DNA from: Chlorobiota bacterium | GTDB taxonomy: Bacteria; Bacteroidota; Ignavibacteria; OLB7 | Length of the DNA: 39,799 nt | Assembly (NCBI GenBank): GCA_016788565.1 | Contig: JAEUSP010000126.1 | Coordinates: 1-39,799 of the forward strand | Reading direction: 5' to 3' | Shown here: positions 7,982 to 16,355 of the stretch, in pieces | Position numbering within the stretch: the stretch's first letter is position 1 | Layout of the letters: the number at the start of each line of letters is the position of its first letter | Position numbers and translations under genes: made by a program | The notes under the pieces: generated by a model | The model's database searches: none | Told to the model about the DNA's origin: nothing | What the model saw: the letters and a program-made list of their open reading frames with translations, nothing else

Positions 7982-9172
7982 ATGCCAGAGACTCTCTCCA
8001 CTGATTCTTCCACCACCGTTGCCCTATCGCTTGGCTCCAACATTGGCGACCGCTTGGGAACGCTACGCAAAGCACTGCAGCTGATTGAACAAATAGAAGG
8101 CGTTTCCCAACTGAACGCTTCCAGCTTCTACCGCACCGCGCCGGTTGGCTACACCGCTCAGCCAGATTTTATCAACTGCGCAGCAACGCTGCAAACCATC
8201 TTGGAGCCAGAACAACTGCTGGGCCGGCTTCGCGAAATTGAACAACGGTTGGGGCGGCTTCGCCGAGAACGTTGGCGGGAGCGTGAGATTGATATTGACA
8301 TCCTGCTGTTTGGCCAGCAAGTGATTGCCACCCCAACGCTGGTGGTTCCGCATCCCGAGATGAGCAACCGCGCGTTTGTGCTGGTTCCGCTGGCCCAGCT
8401 TGCGCCCGCATTGCGCCACCCGCTGCACGATGCAACGGTTGCCCAACTTCTGGAACAGCTTCAGGATAGATCGGGGATTGAGCGGGTGATGGAGGCCGAC
8501 GGAAGAATAGTTGAGAGTAAGACAAACTTCCCACAGCATATTGCGGTAGAGGGGGGAATCGGTGCCGGAAAAACCACGCTGGCAACCGCGATTGCCAACC
8601 GAGTTGGCGGGCGGTTGGTGCTGGAACAGTTCGAGGACAACCCGTTTCTGCCACTCTTCTACGCCGACCCAGAGCATCACGCTTTCCAGACGCAACTCTT
8701 CTTTCTGCTAAGCCGCTACCGCCAGCAAGAAGCATTCCGGCAACCGGACCTGTTCCACCACACCATTGTCAGCGATTACCTGTTCGACAAGGATCGCATC
8801 TTTGCTTCGCTTACCCTGCGCGACCATGAGCTTGCGTTGTACGATACCATCGTTGCGGCATTGCAGCCCTCGGTTCCAACGCCCGATGTGGTGATCTACT
8901 TGCAAAGCAGTGTGGAGCGGCTGGCGGCAAACATCCAGAAGCGGGGGCGGGCGATGGAACGGGAAATCACGTTGGAGTATCTGGAGCAGTTGTCGGATGC
9001 CTACCGGCGGCATATTCTTCGCTACACGGCGGCCCCGGTGCTGATCGTCAACACCGACCAAGTGGACCTTGCCAACGATGCCGCCGCGTTTGCACAGCTT
9101 CTTGATTCGCTTCGCGGTGGCCATCCGGTTGGGGCTGCTCCGCTTCAGTTCTCATCATTATCGAACCACTGA
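7982..9172 (+). CDS. folK: Bifunctional HPPK (FolK) - deoxynucleoside kinase fusion
   Basis: Two enzymes in one chain of about 396 residues. Residues about 10-165 are 6-hydroxymethyl-dihydropterin pyrophosphokinase: VALSLGSNIGDR at the start, FYRTAPVGY, then REREIDIDILLFG with the catalytic Asp pair and VVPHPEM. Residues about 185-385 form a deoxynucleoside kinase of the dCK/dGK family: P-loop GGIGAGKTT near residue 191, then FQTQLFFLLSRYRQ, a DKDRIFA stretch, and RGRAMEREI as the lid region. The FolK half follows folB in the folate pathway; the kinase half salvages deoxynucleosides. The ATG at 7982 puts the FolK core 11 residues in. A GTG at 7922 that overlaps the folB stop is an alternative. 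Confidence 0.87.
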   Translation: MPETLSTDSSTTVALSLGSNIGDRLGTLRKALQLIEQIEGVSQLNASSFYRTAPVGYTAQPDFINCAATLQTILEPEQLLGRLREIEQRLGRLRRERWREREIDIDILLFGQQVIATPTLVVPHPEMSNRAFVLVPLAQLAPALRHPLHDATVAQLLEQLQDRSGIERVMEADGRIVESKTNFPQHIAVEGGIGAGKTTLATAIANRVGGRLVLEQFEDNPFLPLFYADPEHHAFQTQLFFLLSRYRQQEAFRQPDLFHHTIVSDYLFDKDRIFASLTLRDHELALYDTIVAALQPSVPTPDVVIYLQSSVERLAANIQKRGRAMEREITLEYLEQLSDAYRRHILRYTAAPVLIVNTDQVDLANDAAAFAQLLDSLRGGHPVGAAPLQFSSLSNH

Positions 9173-9390
9173 TGTTCCGGCTTCTTCTTATCGCAGCACT
9201 GATCTTCATCGTTGTTCGGTTTGTGCAACGGCATCTTTCCGCCAGCAAGCCGCCGCCGCCGCGCGTGCGCCCCGCCCCGCCCGAGCCTCCGCTTCCCCGC
9301 CCGGCCCCCACGGTGGATTACTCCCACGCCCGCGATGCCGATTTCCGTGAGGTCCATGGGGAAGGCCACGACCCCAAAAAAGAACAATAA
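9172..9390 (+). CDS. Small single-pass membrane protein, proline-rich tail
   Basis: A 72-residue protein. Residues 1-18 form one hydrophobic segment (FRLLLIAALIFIVVRFV). A basic, proline-rich linker follows (PPPPRVRPAPPEPPLPRPAP) and then a charged tail ending HGEGHDPKKEQ. Its ATG overlaps the TGA of the folK fusion by one base (TGATG), and a strong terminator begins a few bases after its stop; both argue that it is a real, last-in-operon gene. No function is recognised. It resembles the small DUF4834-like membrane proteins found next to housekeeping genes in Bacteroidota, but that is only a size and layout resemblance. Confidence 0.65.
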   Translation: MFRLLLIAALIFIVVRFVQRHLSASKPPPPRVRPAPPEPPLPRPAPTVDYSHARDADFREVHGEGHDPKKEQ

Positions 9391-9395
9391 ACAGC

Positions 9396-9429
9396 AAGGG
9401 CCAGCACCTCCTCTTTGGTGCTGGCCCTT
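9396..9429. terminator. Bidirectional intrinsic terminator
   Basis: A perfect 13-bp stem (AAGGGCCAGCACC 9396-9408 with GGTGCTGGCCCTT 9417-9429) closes an 8-nt loop. It lies six bases after the plus-strand operon and upstream of the end of the convergent 9476 gene, so it can serve both directions. The T-runs are short. Confidence 0.85.
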
Positions 9430-9475
9430 CTGCTTCCTCCCTCGTGAAAAAACCTCTGTTCCGTACCCAATCGGT

Positions 9476-10315
9476 TTATGGATTGAAGATGATCGTCACG
9501 GTAAACGTGTTGTTCCCTTCGTTGCTTTCGGCCACGGCGTTGTCGTCATCCAGCGACATCTTGTACTGGTGCTCACCTTGCGGCAGATACCCCTGCGTGT
9601 TGATCTGCTCGGTGGAACTGGCATTGACGCTGACGGCGGTTTGCTGCGTAATCAGGGTCCCCATGTCGGAGCGGAACCGGTTGGCGAACGGCCCTGCGTT
9701 CACGCTTCCGGTATTGACGACATCGTAGGAGATATTGAAGGCGAAGTTGCCGTTCGATTCCAAAAAAGCATCAGTTTTGTCCAGCTTTAGCGTGCCACCC
9801 CAGGGGGCAAATTTGTTCCCCACTTTTATTCCACGCTTGCTGGTGATGTCCGCTTGCTTGACGCGCCCTGGCTTGGTGGGGGTTGTGGGCTGCTGAAAAT
9901 TTGTGCAGAGTAGTTTGAAGTCCGCATGGTTGGACTCCATTGGGTTGGGGGCAAGGATTTTAATCGCTTCCCACCCAGCAAATTCTGGCAGTGATGTTCC
10001 CCCTAACGTCCATGTTGTGCTGACCGGCTTGGTTCCGGGCCCCGAAAATACCAACGTTTGCACCGGCCCCACGGCTCCATCGCTACGGATGAACTGATAT
10101 TGCACTTCCCCCTGGCCGTTTGCGGCAATTTTTCCGTTGAACTTGATGACCCCCGGGCAAGGGCCGTTGTAGTTTGTGGGGTCGGCAGAAAGTGCGGCTC
10201 CGGTAACAGCAAACTGTGATTGTGCAATGCTTCCGGTGAACGCCCAAAGCGCAAGAAAGCAGCTAAGGTGTGGTACGATGCCAGTGGCGGTACGGATTGT
10301 TTTCCAGATGCTCAT
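9476..10315 (-). CDS. Secreted protein with a C-terminal CARDB-like domain
   Basis: A 279-residue protein with an N-terminal signal peptide (hydrophobic residues about 12-31, cleavage near SIAQS). The middle (about 35-140) looks like a beta-rich domain with GVIKFNGKIAANGQGEVQYQF and two possible cystine partners. The C-terminal part (about 165-278) has the CARDB/APHP pattern: FNISYDVVNTGSVNAGPFANRF, then DDDNAVAESNEGNNTFTVTI, the NEGNN signature of this cell-adhesion-related domain. There is no transmembrane anchor and no clear sorting domain. It is a stand-alone gene between a terminator and a promoter region. The role is unknown; surface or matrix binding is a family-based guess. Confidence 0.75.
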   Translation of the reverse strand: MSIWKTIRTATGIVPHLSCFLALWAFTGSIAQSQFAVTGAALSADPTNYNGPCPGVIKFNGKIAANGQGEVQYQFIRSDGAVGPVQTLVFSGPGTKPVSTTWTLGGTSLPEFAGWEAIKILAPNPMESNHADFKLLCTNFQQPTTPTKPGRVKQADITSKRGIKVGNKFAPWGGTLKLDKTDAFLESNGNFAFNISYDVVNTGSVNAGPFANRFRSDMGTLITQQTAVSVNASSTEQINTQGYLPQGEHQYKMSLDDDNAVAESNEGNNTFTVTIIFNP

Positions 10316-10789
10316 GTTCTTGTTCTCCTGTTCGTGGTTGTGGTCATTGGTTGCGTTGTGGCATCCATCAGCGAATGCCGTTCATCATTAACATGGCAAA
10401 CAAGGTACAGGTTCCCGGTCACGAAAACCTGCTCGGGCGGTAACGCAGGAAAAAAAATGGTTGCGGGAAGGTTTTTGATCTATACTCCAACGAAAGTGGT
10501 TTGCGACAAAACCCGCGTTGTCATTCCCGCGAAAGCGGGAATCCACGCAGTTTGGCACCTCACCCGGCTGAGTAGAATTTCGCAAACCAATTTGCTCTGG
10601 GTATAACGGTAAATGAAACTCAGCAATCCTCCCCGTCTCCCAACCCTGCTTCGGGTGAGGAGAAGCAAGAAAAAGAATGGAATGATCCTTCACCTTCCGC
10701 CCCCGGCTCCCGCCCCCCGGTTTTATGAGTAGAGTGAGTTCAGTAAGTTCGTAGCCGTCGGCATTGTTAAACAGCAAGTCCAAAAAATT
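10316..10789. other. Gene-free divergent intergenic region containing a MITE-like element
   Basis: 474 bp separate the minus-strand CARDB gene from prsW. The central part is occupied by the MITE-like element at 10481-10605. The remainder presumably holds promoters for both genes, but no clear -35/-10 pair or operator could be assigned. No ORF here looks like a gene. Confidence 0.5.
10481..10605 (+). mobile_element. MITE-like element, copy A
   Basis: About 125 bp bounded by imperfect terminal inverted repeats: TATACTCCAACGAAAGTGGTTTGCG on the left, and on the right the inverse of TATACCCAGAGCAAATTGGTTTGCG. The middle carries the perfect palindrome ATTCCCGC-GAAA-GCGGGAAT. A second copy lies in inverted orientation at 20389-20524, sharing both ends, the CTACTCAGCC block and the palindrome. 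It has no coding capacity, and no target-site duplication could be fixed. Copy number elsewhere in the genome is unknown. Confidence 0.7.
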
Positions 10790-11911
10790 ATGGCGTTGGA
10801 AACTGTCGCTTCCGCAAAGCCAGCAAAGGCTTCACGATTGATCGGTTGTGGGTTATCCGCAGTGCTGCTGCTGGGGCTGCTTACCATTGCGCTGATTGGC
10901 GCAGAGGTTGGCATGAGCCACTTGATCCAAGCAATGATCTTGGCCATGATCCCCGCGCCATTCTACATTGCCATTGCCCTTTGGCTCGATCGGTTCGAGG
11001 CCGAGCCGACGCGGCTGCTGGTCTATGCATTTGTGTGGGGTGCTGCCGGCGCAATCTTCATCTCCTACGTGCTGAACACCCTGTTTGGGGCGATTGTGGC
11101 CCAAACACAAACGGGCGATTCGGCCAACCAACTAATGGCCGTGATCTCGGCCCCGGTCGTTGAAGAAGTCTCCAAAGGGCTGGCACTGTTCACCCTATTT
11201 TTTTGGAAGAAAGATGAGTTCGATAACATCACCGATGGCATCGTGTATGCCGCGCTGGTCGCGCTGGGGTTTGCGATGGTTGAAAACTTCCTCTACTACG
11301 GCAGGGCCTTAAGCGAAGGGGTCCAGACGGCAACGCAAACCTTTATCCTGCGTGGCATTATTGCCCCGTTTAGCCACCCACTTTTCACCGCCATGACCGG
11401 CATTGGGTTAGGCTGGGCGCAGCAATCGGGAAAAAAATCGGCGCGGTGGATTGGCCCGTTAGCTGGGCTTGCCTGCGCCATTCTGCTTCACGCACTCTGG
11501 AACCTTTCGGCCACAATCAGCGGCGAGGTTTTTCTGGGCATTTACGTGATTGTGATGATGCCGGCATTTCTTGGCGTCGGCATCATCGTCTTCTTCTCGT
11601 TGAAACGGGAAGGGAGAATTATCCGCCAACATCTGAGCAGTGATAGGGCCGAAGGCCGGCTAACCGAAGAAGAGTACAACGCGCTTGGCCGCTCGATACA
11701 ACGGATGCGACGCTCCTGGCGGGCGTTGCGGCGTGGCGGGCCAAGCTCCTGGCGGGCTTGCCGGCGGTTTCACCAAACAGCAAGCGAACTGGCATTTCAC
11801 CGCTGGCGGGTGGAGCGCGACCAGCTTGAGCTAACCGACCAATTGCTCCAAATCGAACTTCTTCATCTGGCCGCATTGCAGCAGCTACGCCAGAACATCA
11901 GGCAGGAGTGA
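10790..11911 (+). CDS. prsW: PrsW-family intramembrane metalloprotease
   Basis: A 373-residue protein with about eight membrane segments in residues 18-275. All PrsW/CAAX-like signature motifs are visible: VVEEVSKG (Glu125-Glu126, Lys129), FAMVEN (161-166), SHPLFTAMTG (His196) and HALWN near residue 234. These glutamates and histidines would bind the catalytic zinc within the membrane. In Bacillus subtilis PrsW cleaves the anti-sigma factor RsiW (site-1). No such pair lies adjacent here. The last 100 residues form a soluble, Arg-rich, probably helical cytoplasmic tail (EEEYNALGRSIQRMRRSWRALRR) absent from short PrsW proteins. A 107-bp gap separates it from the small membrane protein and the CHAT protease downstream. 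Confidence 0.87.
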   Translation: MALETVASAKPAKASRLIGCGLSAVLLLGLLTIALIGAEVGMSHLIQAMILAMIPAPFYIAIALWLDRFEAEPTRLLVYAFVWGAAGAIFISYVLNTLFGAIVAQTQTGDSANQLMAVISAPVVEEVSKGLALFTLFFWKKDEFDNITDGIVYAALVALGFAMVENFLYYGRALSEGVQTATQTFILRGIIAPFSHPLFTAMTGIGLGWAQQSGKKSARWIGPLAGLACAILLHALWNLSATISGEVFLGIYVIVMMPAFLGVGIIVFFSLKREGRIIRQHLSSDRAEGRLTEEEYNALGRSIQRMRRSWRALRRGGPSSWRACRRFHQTASELAFHRWRVERDQLELTDQLLQIELLHLAALQQLRQNIRQE

Positions 11912-12018
11912 GTGCTGGGAAAACACTGCACCATCTTACCGAACAAGCACAATCCATGATGTGAACGCCCCCGTTCGGGCGGCCTTACTTACTACTCACG
12001 TTCTATCACCCGATTCCC

Positions 12019-12297
12019 ATGAGACCAGATCAAAAACGATTGCTAAAATTTGGTTGTCTTGCAACGCTGGGGTTGTTCGTTCTATTGCTGGCGATGGTGC
12101 TGGCCGTATCGCCCCAGTTACGCGAACGGGTGGAGCGGAGGCTGTGGCCTGAGCCTATACGATTCAACGTCTTCGGGATGCTGGCACTCCCAGCATATCC
12201 ACTGTACCCGACGCCCATACGATTCAACAACCTGGCGCCAACACAACCAAGCAATCCCGCTACAAACCACGATTGCCCACTCACTGCAATTACCTGA
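12019..12297 (+). CDS. Small single-pass membrane protein upstream of the CHAT protein
   Basis: A 92-residue protein with a basic N-terminus (RPDQKRLLK), one hydrophobic segment (residues about 11-31, CLATLGLFVLLLAMVLAVS) and an arginine-rich juxtamembrane stretch (RERVERRLW). A Pro/Asn-rich tail follows in which the motif PIRFN occurs twice (ATACGATTCAAC is duplicated in the DNA). The stop TGA shares a base with the ATG of the CHAT gene (TGATG), which supports it as a translated, coupled gene. No homologous family is recognised. It could anchor or regulate the CHAT protein, or be a substrate for the PrsW protease encoded just upstream; both are inference. Confidence 0.6.
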   Translation: MRPDQKRLLKFGCLATLGLFVLLLAMVLAVSPQLRERVERRLWPEPIRFNVFGMLALPAYPLYPTPIRFNNLAPTQPSNPATNHDCPLTAIT

Positions 12298-15200
12298 TGT
12301 TCCGTTCCCTTCTGCTTCTCACTCTAATTTCCTGCGCTTGGTCTGCGGTGGCAGTGGCGCAAGTTGGCAGGTTGGATACCATGACCTTTTACTTTCGTGT
12401 GCCGCCGAAGATTGAGCATGGCAAGAACCGGATGACAACGGTGCAGATTCCGGTTCCGCGCAGTGTCCGGCTGGTGGTGGGGGAAACCAGCGGAAGGGTG
12501 TATGGAGTTGGTTTTGATGAAACCGCCCAGCGGAATTTGACAATGCTGGCGACCGCCACCGTGCTGAAACAGCAGCAGCAAGTGGCCACCATCCGCATCA
12601 CCCAAACAGCAGAAGACGATTCGCTTCGGGCCGGGGATGCTATTGAGCTGCGTGGGGTGATGGATACCGCAATCTTCCGCGGCGACCTGTTCCATCCCGC
12701 CCGCTTTGGCCTCGGTTTTCTCACCATGGAGGGCCAGCCGCTGGCCGAACCCTCAGCCGTGATGGAGTCCACCGACTCAGCGTTGGAACAATCGGTGGTT
12801 GGGGCAATCACCAACCAGATTCACGAAGGGGCCAAACGCCTTTCGGCAAACACCCCCGTGGATTCCGCTCTGCTTGCTCCGTTGCCGGGAGGGTTGTTCC
12901 GTGGGACCAGCATGATTGCCGCAATGGAGCACGCCACCCAGCGGGATGTCCGCTCCTTCCTCCGCCATATTTCCAACAGCCCGAGCATCTATTTTTCGCG
13001 TGATGTTGTTGCCGCAAGCGGGTGGCTGATGTGGGCGGCAAACGATGCCCCAATCACCACCAACGACCTTCGCGAACGCCTACTTTCGGCCCCCTCCGAT
13101 TCGGCCCAAGTTCAGTTGATGGATGGCTACCGCTCCCTTCTCACCAACGATCTGCTTCTTGCTTGGGATAGCGATGCAGAAGACCTGTTCCAACAAAAGC
13201 AAGCCAAGCAAGCGGAGCAGATGGAGAGAGTGATGCTCCAGGCCGCCCAGCTTCAGCGCGACACCGTGGCAATCGCTTGGGGGCGGTATCGCTTGGGGCG
13301 TTTTTTGGCGCAGAGTACGCCAGCGGTAGCGGCGGATCACTACCGTGCGGCCCAGCAGTTGTTTGCAGGGATAGGCGAACGGGATGGAGAAGGTTGGGCG
13401 CGGCTGGGCTTGGGGTGGATTGCAGCAGTGCAAGGGAAGCCGAAAGAAGCCGAACAGGAGTACAACGCAGCGTTGCTGCTGTTCCAAGCCAGCGGCCAAC
13501 AGGGCTACGAAGCCTACGCCCTGAACAACCTGGGGGATGCCGTCTCGCAGCAAGGGGACTACGGCCGTGCGTTGCAACTCTATCAGCGTGGGTTGTCGCT
13601 GGCGCAATCGCTGGGCGATGCCGAAAAAACCGCCAGCGCGTGGTCCGCAATTTCGCTGATGTACAGGATGACTGGCGAATTGGAGAAAGCCCTTTCAACC
13701 GCACAAAGCGGGTTTGCGGTGTGGAAATCGGCAAACAACAATCCGTGGGGAATGGCGCAGGCCTTCACGACGCTGGCCAACGTGTACACCGCGCAAGGTG
13801 AGTTCCAGCAGGCGTTGACCAATTACACCAGTGCCGACAGCATCTACCGCCAACTGAACGACACCAACAGCCGAATCACCACGCTGAACAACTCCGGCAA
13901 CGTCTATTTTTTTCAGGGGGATTACAACCACGCCCTTGCCAATTTCCGCGAAGCATTGGCCATTGCCCGCGCGGCAAACACCCGCGACGAAAGCGAGCCG
14001 CTGCTGCTGAGCAACATGGGTGAGGTTCTGTACGAGCAGCACCGATTCGACACCGCCGAGCAGTGCCTGAAAGAAGCGTTGGAGTTGGCTCGCCAGCGGG
14101 AAATCCGCCGGATGATTGCCAGCACCCACCGGCTGCTTGGCAAGCTCTGGTTGCTGCAAGAACGCTACCCCCAAGCCGAACAAGCCTTGCTGCTGGCCGA
14201 TAGTTTATTCACCGCAGGGAAGGAAGCCGATGACTTGATGGATGTCCGTGGGGCGTTGGGGGAGCTGTACTACCGCCGCAACGAAATCCAGAAAGCGCGG
14301 CAGATTTTGCAACGGGCCATTGATTCCGGGCGGAGCATGGGGCTGTATCATTTCCTCTATCAGCCACTTACCACACTTGGCCTGATTGAACGCGATGCCC
14401 ACAACAACCCACGTGCGATTGAGCTTCTTTCCGAAGCCGCCGGGGTGGTGGAACGCCTGCGGGACCGGGTTGCCGGCGGCGAGAACGCCCGCAAGCTCTA
14501 CTCCTCCGGCACGGCCCGCGTCCGCATCTACGAATCGTTGATCGCGCTGTTGATTGAGCAAGGGGAAATCGAGCGCGCACTGGAGTACTTGCAACGGAGC
14601 AACAACGACGAACTTCGGGAACGATTTGGGGCGTTGGAGCGGAGCATTGGCGACACGGCCCGCCGCAAAATTTTGGATCAAGATCGCTTGATGAAAGCGC
14701 GGTTGGACAACCTTGCCGACCAGATCACCAAGGAGCAATCGAAGCCGAATGCCCAGCCGGAAAAAATTGCAAGCCTGAAGAACATCATCTCGGTTGCCGA
14801 AGGGGAGTATGTGAAGTTCGTGCGGGAAACAATCACCGCCCAGCCAGAGCTTCGCAGCCACTTTGGCGGAACCGTGAACCCGATTGATCTTCGCGCAAAA
14901 AAGCAGCGCATCCCCCGCGATGCCGCCGTGGCGATGTACCTGCTGGGGGAAACGCAACTCTACATTTTTGCCGCCACCACCGACACGGTGATTGCCCGGG
15001 TTGTTCCGGCAGCGCGAAGTGAGGTGGAAGCAAAAATCAACCGCATGTACCGCCTTGCCAGCGACCCCGATGCCGCCGCCGCACGCGCAAAAACCGCACG
15101 CACCAACGGGACCGGAAATCCCCCCGAACCAGACCGCGAACAGCAAAGCTACGAACGCATTGCGGGCGAACTCTATCAACTGCTGATTGACCCCATTGCC

Positions 15201-15974
15201 GACCAACTTGCTGGGAAGACGAAGCTGGCAATCACCCCAAGCGGGCCGCTCTATTTTGTGCCGTTCCAAGCAATCGGGCCGGTGGGGGATGATGGCCAAG
15301 TGCACCCGTTGCTTCGCGACCGCACCATTTTCTACATCAACGACCTGTCGGTGTTTTTGCAGGATGGGGCAACAAAAGGGGAACCCAAAATCATCGGGTT
15401 TGGCAACGCCGATGGGTCGCTTCCCAGTGCCGAACGTGAGGTGAAGGAGATCACAAAACTCTATCCTGGATCGGAGGCGTTGCTGGAAAGCGCGGCAACG
15501 GAAGACCGCGCAAAAAATATCCCGGAAGGGTTCGGCATCATCCATTTTGCCACGCACGGGAATTTGGATTACCACGACTTCAAAAATTTCTACCTGACTC
15601 TTGCACCCAACAAAGCGGCGGGGGAAGATGGGAAGCTGACGATGGAGGAAATCTGGGGGATCACAACGCTTCCGGCGTGCCAGTTGGTGACGCTATCGGC
15701 CTGCAACACCGCCGTCACCGACGAAAGCCTTGCCGGCTGGCCGATCAATCCCGCCAACGCTTTCCTGACCATTGGCGTTCCCCGTGTTGTGGCATCATTG
15801 TGGCAAGTGGACGACGACGCAACCGCAATCCTGATGGAAGATTTCTACAAACACCTTCCCCAGCTTGGAGCCGCCGAATCGCTTCGGCAAGCGCAGTTGC
15901 GGTTGGCCAGCAACCCCCAGTGGTCCCAGCCCTTCTACTGGGCCCCGTTTGTGCTGTTCGGGGATTGGAGGTGA
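12297..15974 (+). CDS. Exported TPR-CHAT protein (caspase-like peptidase)
   Basis: A 1225-residue protein. Residues 1-22 form a signal peptide (hydrophobic run, then AVAVAQ). Residues about 25-320 are an unassigned beta-rich region. Residues about 330-770 hold roughly ten TPRs of the Kinesin-light-chain/TPR_12 type (for example ALNNLGDAVSQQGDYGRALQLY). A coiled-coil-like helix region covers about 770-870. The CHAT domain fills the C-terminal 350 residues. The catalytic dyad is intact: His1087 in HFATHG and Cys1136 in SACNT. CHAT domains are caspase/separase relatives. The ATG at 12297 is chosen because it begins the signal peptide and overlaps the upstream stop. The substrate is unknown, and no CRISPR or gasdermin gene is nearby. 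Confidence 0.9.
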   Translation: MFRSLLLLTLISCAWSAVAVAQVGRLDTMTFYFRVPPKIEHGKNRMTTVQIPVPRSVRLVVGETSGRVYGVGFDETAQRNLTMLATATVLKQQQQVATIRITQTAEDDSLRAGDAIELRGVMDTAIFRGDLFHPARFGLGFLTMEGQPLAEPSAVMESTDSALEQSVVGAITNQIHEGAKRLSANTPVDSALLAPLPGGLFRGTSMIAAMEHATQRDVRSFLRHISNSPSIYFSRDVVAASGWLMWAANDAPITTNDLRERLLSAPSDSAQVQLMDGYRSLLTNDLLLAWDSDAEDLFQQKQAKQAEQMERVMLQAAQLQRDTVAIAWGRYRLGRFLAQSTPAVAADHYRAAQQLFAGIGERDGEGWARLGLGWIAAVQGKPKEAEQEYNAALLLFQASGQQGYEAYALNNLGDAVSQQGDYGRALQLYQRGLSLAQSLGDAEKTASAWSAISLMYRMTGELEKALSTAQSGFAVWKSANNNPWGMAQAFTTLANVYTAQGEFQQALTNYTSADSIYRQLNDTNSRITTLNNSGNVYFFQGDYNHALANFREALAIARAANTRDESEPLLLSNMGEVLYEQHRFDTAEQCLKEALELARQREIRRMIASTHRLLGKLWLLQERYPQAEQALLLADSLFTAGKEADDLMDVRGALGELYYRRNEIQKARQILQRAIDSGRSMGLYHFLYQPLTTLGLIERDAHNNPRAIELLSEAAGVVERLRDRVAGGENARKLYSSGTARVRIYESLIALLIEQGEIERALEYLQRSNNDELRERFGALERSIGDTARRKILDQDRLMKARLDNLADQITKEQSKPNAQPEKIASLKNIISVAEGEYVKFVRETITAQPELRSHFGGTVNPIDLRAKKQRIPRDAAVAMYLLGETQLYIFAATTDTVIARVVPAARSEVEAKINRMYRLASDPDAAAARAKTARTNGTGNPPEPDREQQSYERIAGELYQLLIDPIADQLAGKTKLAITPSGPLYFVPFQAIGPVGDDGQVHPLLRDRTIFYINDLSVFLQDGATKGEPKIIGFGNADGSLPSAEREVKEITKLYPGSEALLESAATEDRAKNIPEGFGIIHFATHGNLDYHDFKNFYLTLAPNKAAGEDGKLTMEEIWGITTLPACQLVTLSACNTAVTDESLAGWPINPANAFLTIGVPRVVASLWQVDDDATAILMEDFYKHLPQLGAAESLRQAQLRLASNPQWSQPFYWAPFVLFGDWR

Positions 15975-16268
15975 GGGGAATGCCGAATGCCGAATGTCGA
16001 ATGCCGAATGTCGAATTGTTTTTTTCAACTGACCACTGACCACAATTCCTCAGTGAGGGAAATGCCAAATGCCGAATGCCAAATGCCGAATGTCGAATTG
16101 CTTCTTTCAACGGACCACTGACAACGGACAACTGACCACAAGCCCTCAGTGAGGGAAATGCCGAATGCCGAATGTCGAATTGCTTCTTTCAACGGACCAC
16201 TGACAACGGACAACTGACCACAATCCCTCAGTGAGGGAAATGCCAAATGCCAAATGCCAAATGAAAAG
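15975..16268. repeat. Compound heptanucleotide repeat array, four units
   Basis: Begins directly after the CHAT stop. Each unit of about 75-95 bp joins a small palindrome (CCCTCAGTGAGGG, absent from the first unit), a run of GAATGCC/AAATGCC/GAATGTC heptads, a linker GAATTGCTTCTTTCAAC, and a run of TGACCAC/TGACAAC/GGACAAC heptads. Units start near 15976, 16049, 16144 and 16227, the last truncated. Heptad numbers differ between units, which suggests slippage within an already duplicated array. This fills most of the 381-bp gap before the cupin gene. Confidence 0.85.
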
Positions 16269-16355
16269 TTCATTACCAACACTCATGTTTCAGCCCAGAA
16301 GCTGGCGTTGTAATTTGCCAGTGATGGTTTCAAGATCAACCCTCAACACACAATC

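Noticed and set aside
11964-11980. CGCCC...GGGCG hairpin after prsW as a terminator
   Set aside because: Only a 5-bp stem with no T-run; too weak to claim, so prsW and the downstream genes may still be co-transcribed.
14205-15575. 456-codon minus-strand frame within the CHAT gene
   Set aside because: It is the antisense of a convincing TPR-CHAT coding region and shows no domain or plausible start; GC-rich codon bias opens such shadows.
12297-15974. Type III-E TPR-CHAT (Craspase) effector
   Set aside because: The protein has a signal peptide and no Cas7-11, Csx30 or CRISPR array is nearby; only the general TPR plus CHAT layout is shared.
15975-16268. CRISPR array
   Set aside because: Units contain heptad sub-repeats and near-identical linkers, not constant repeats with unique 30-bp spacers, and no cas gene is in the window.
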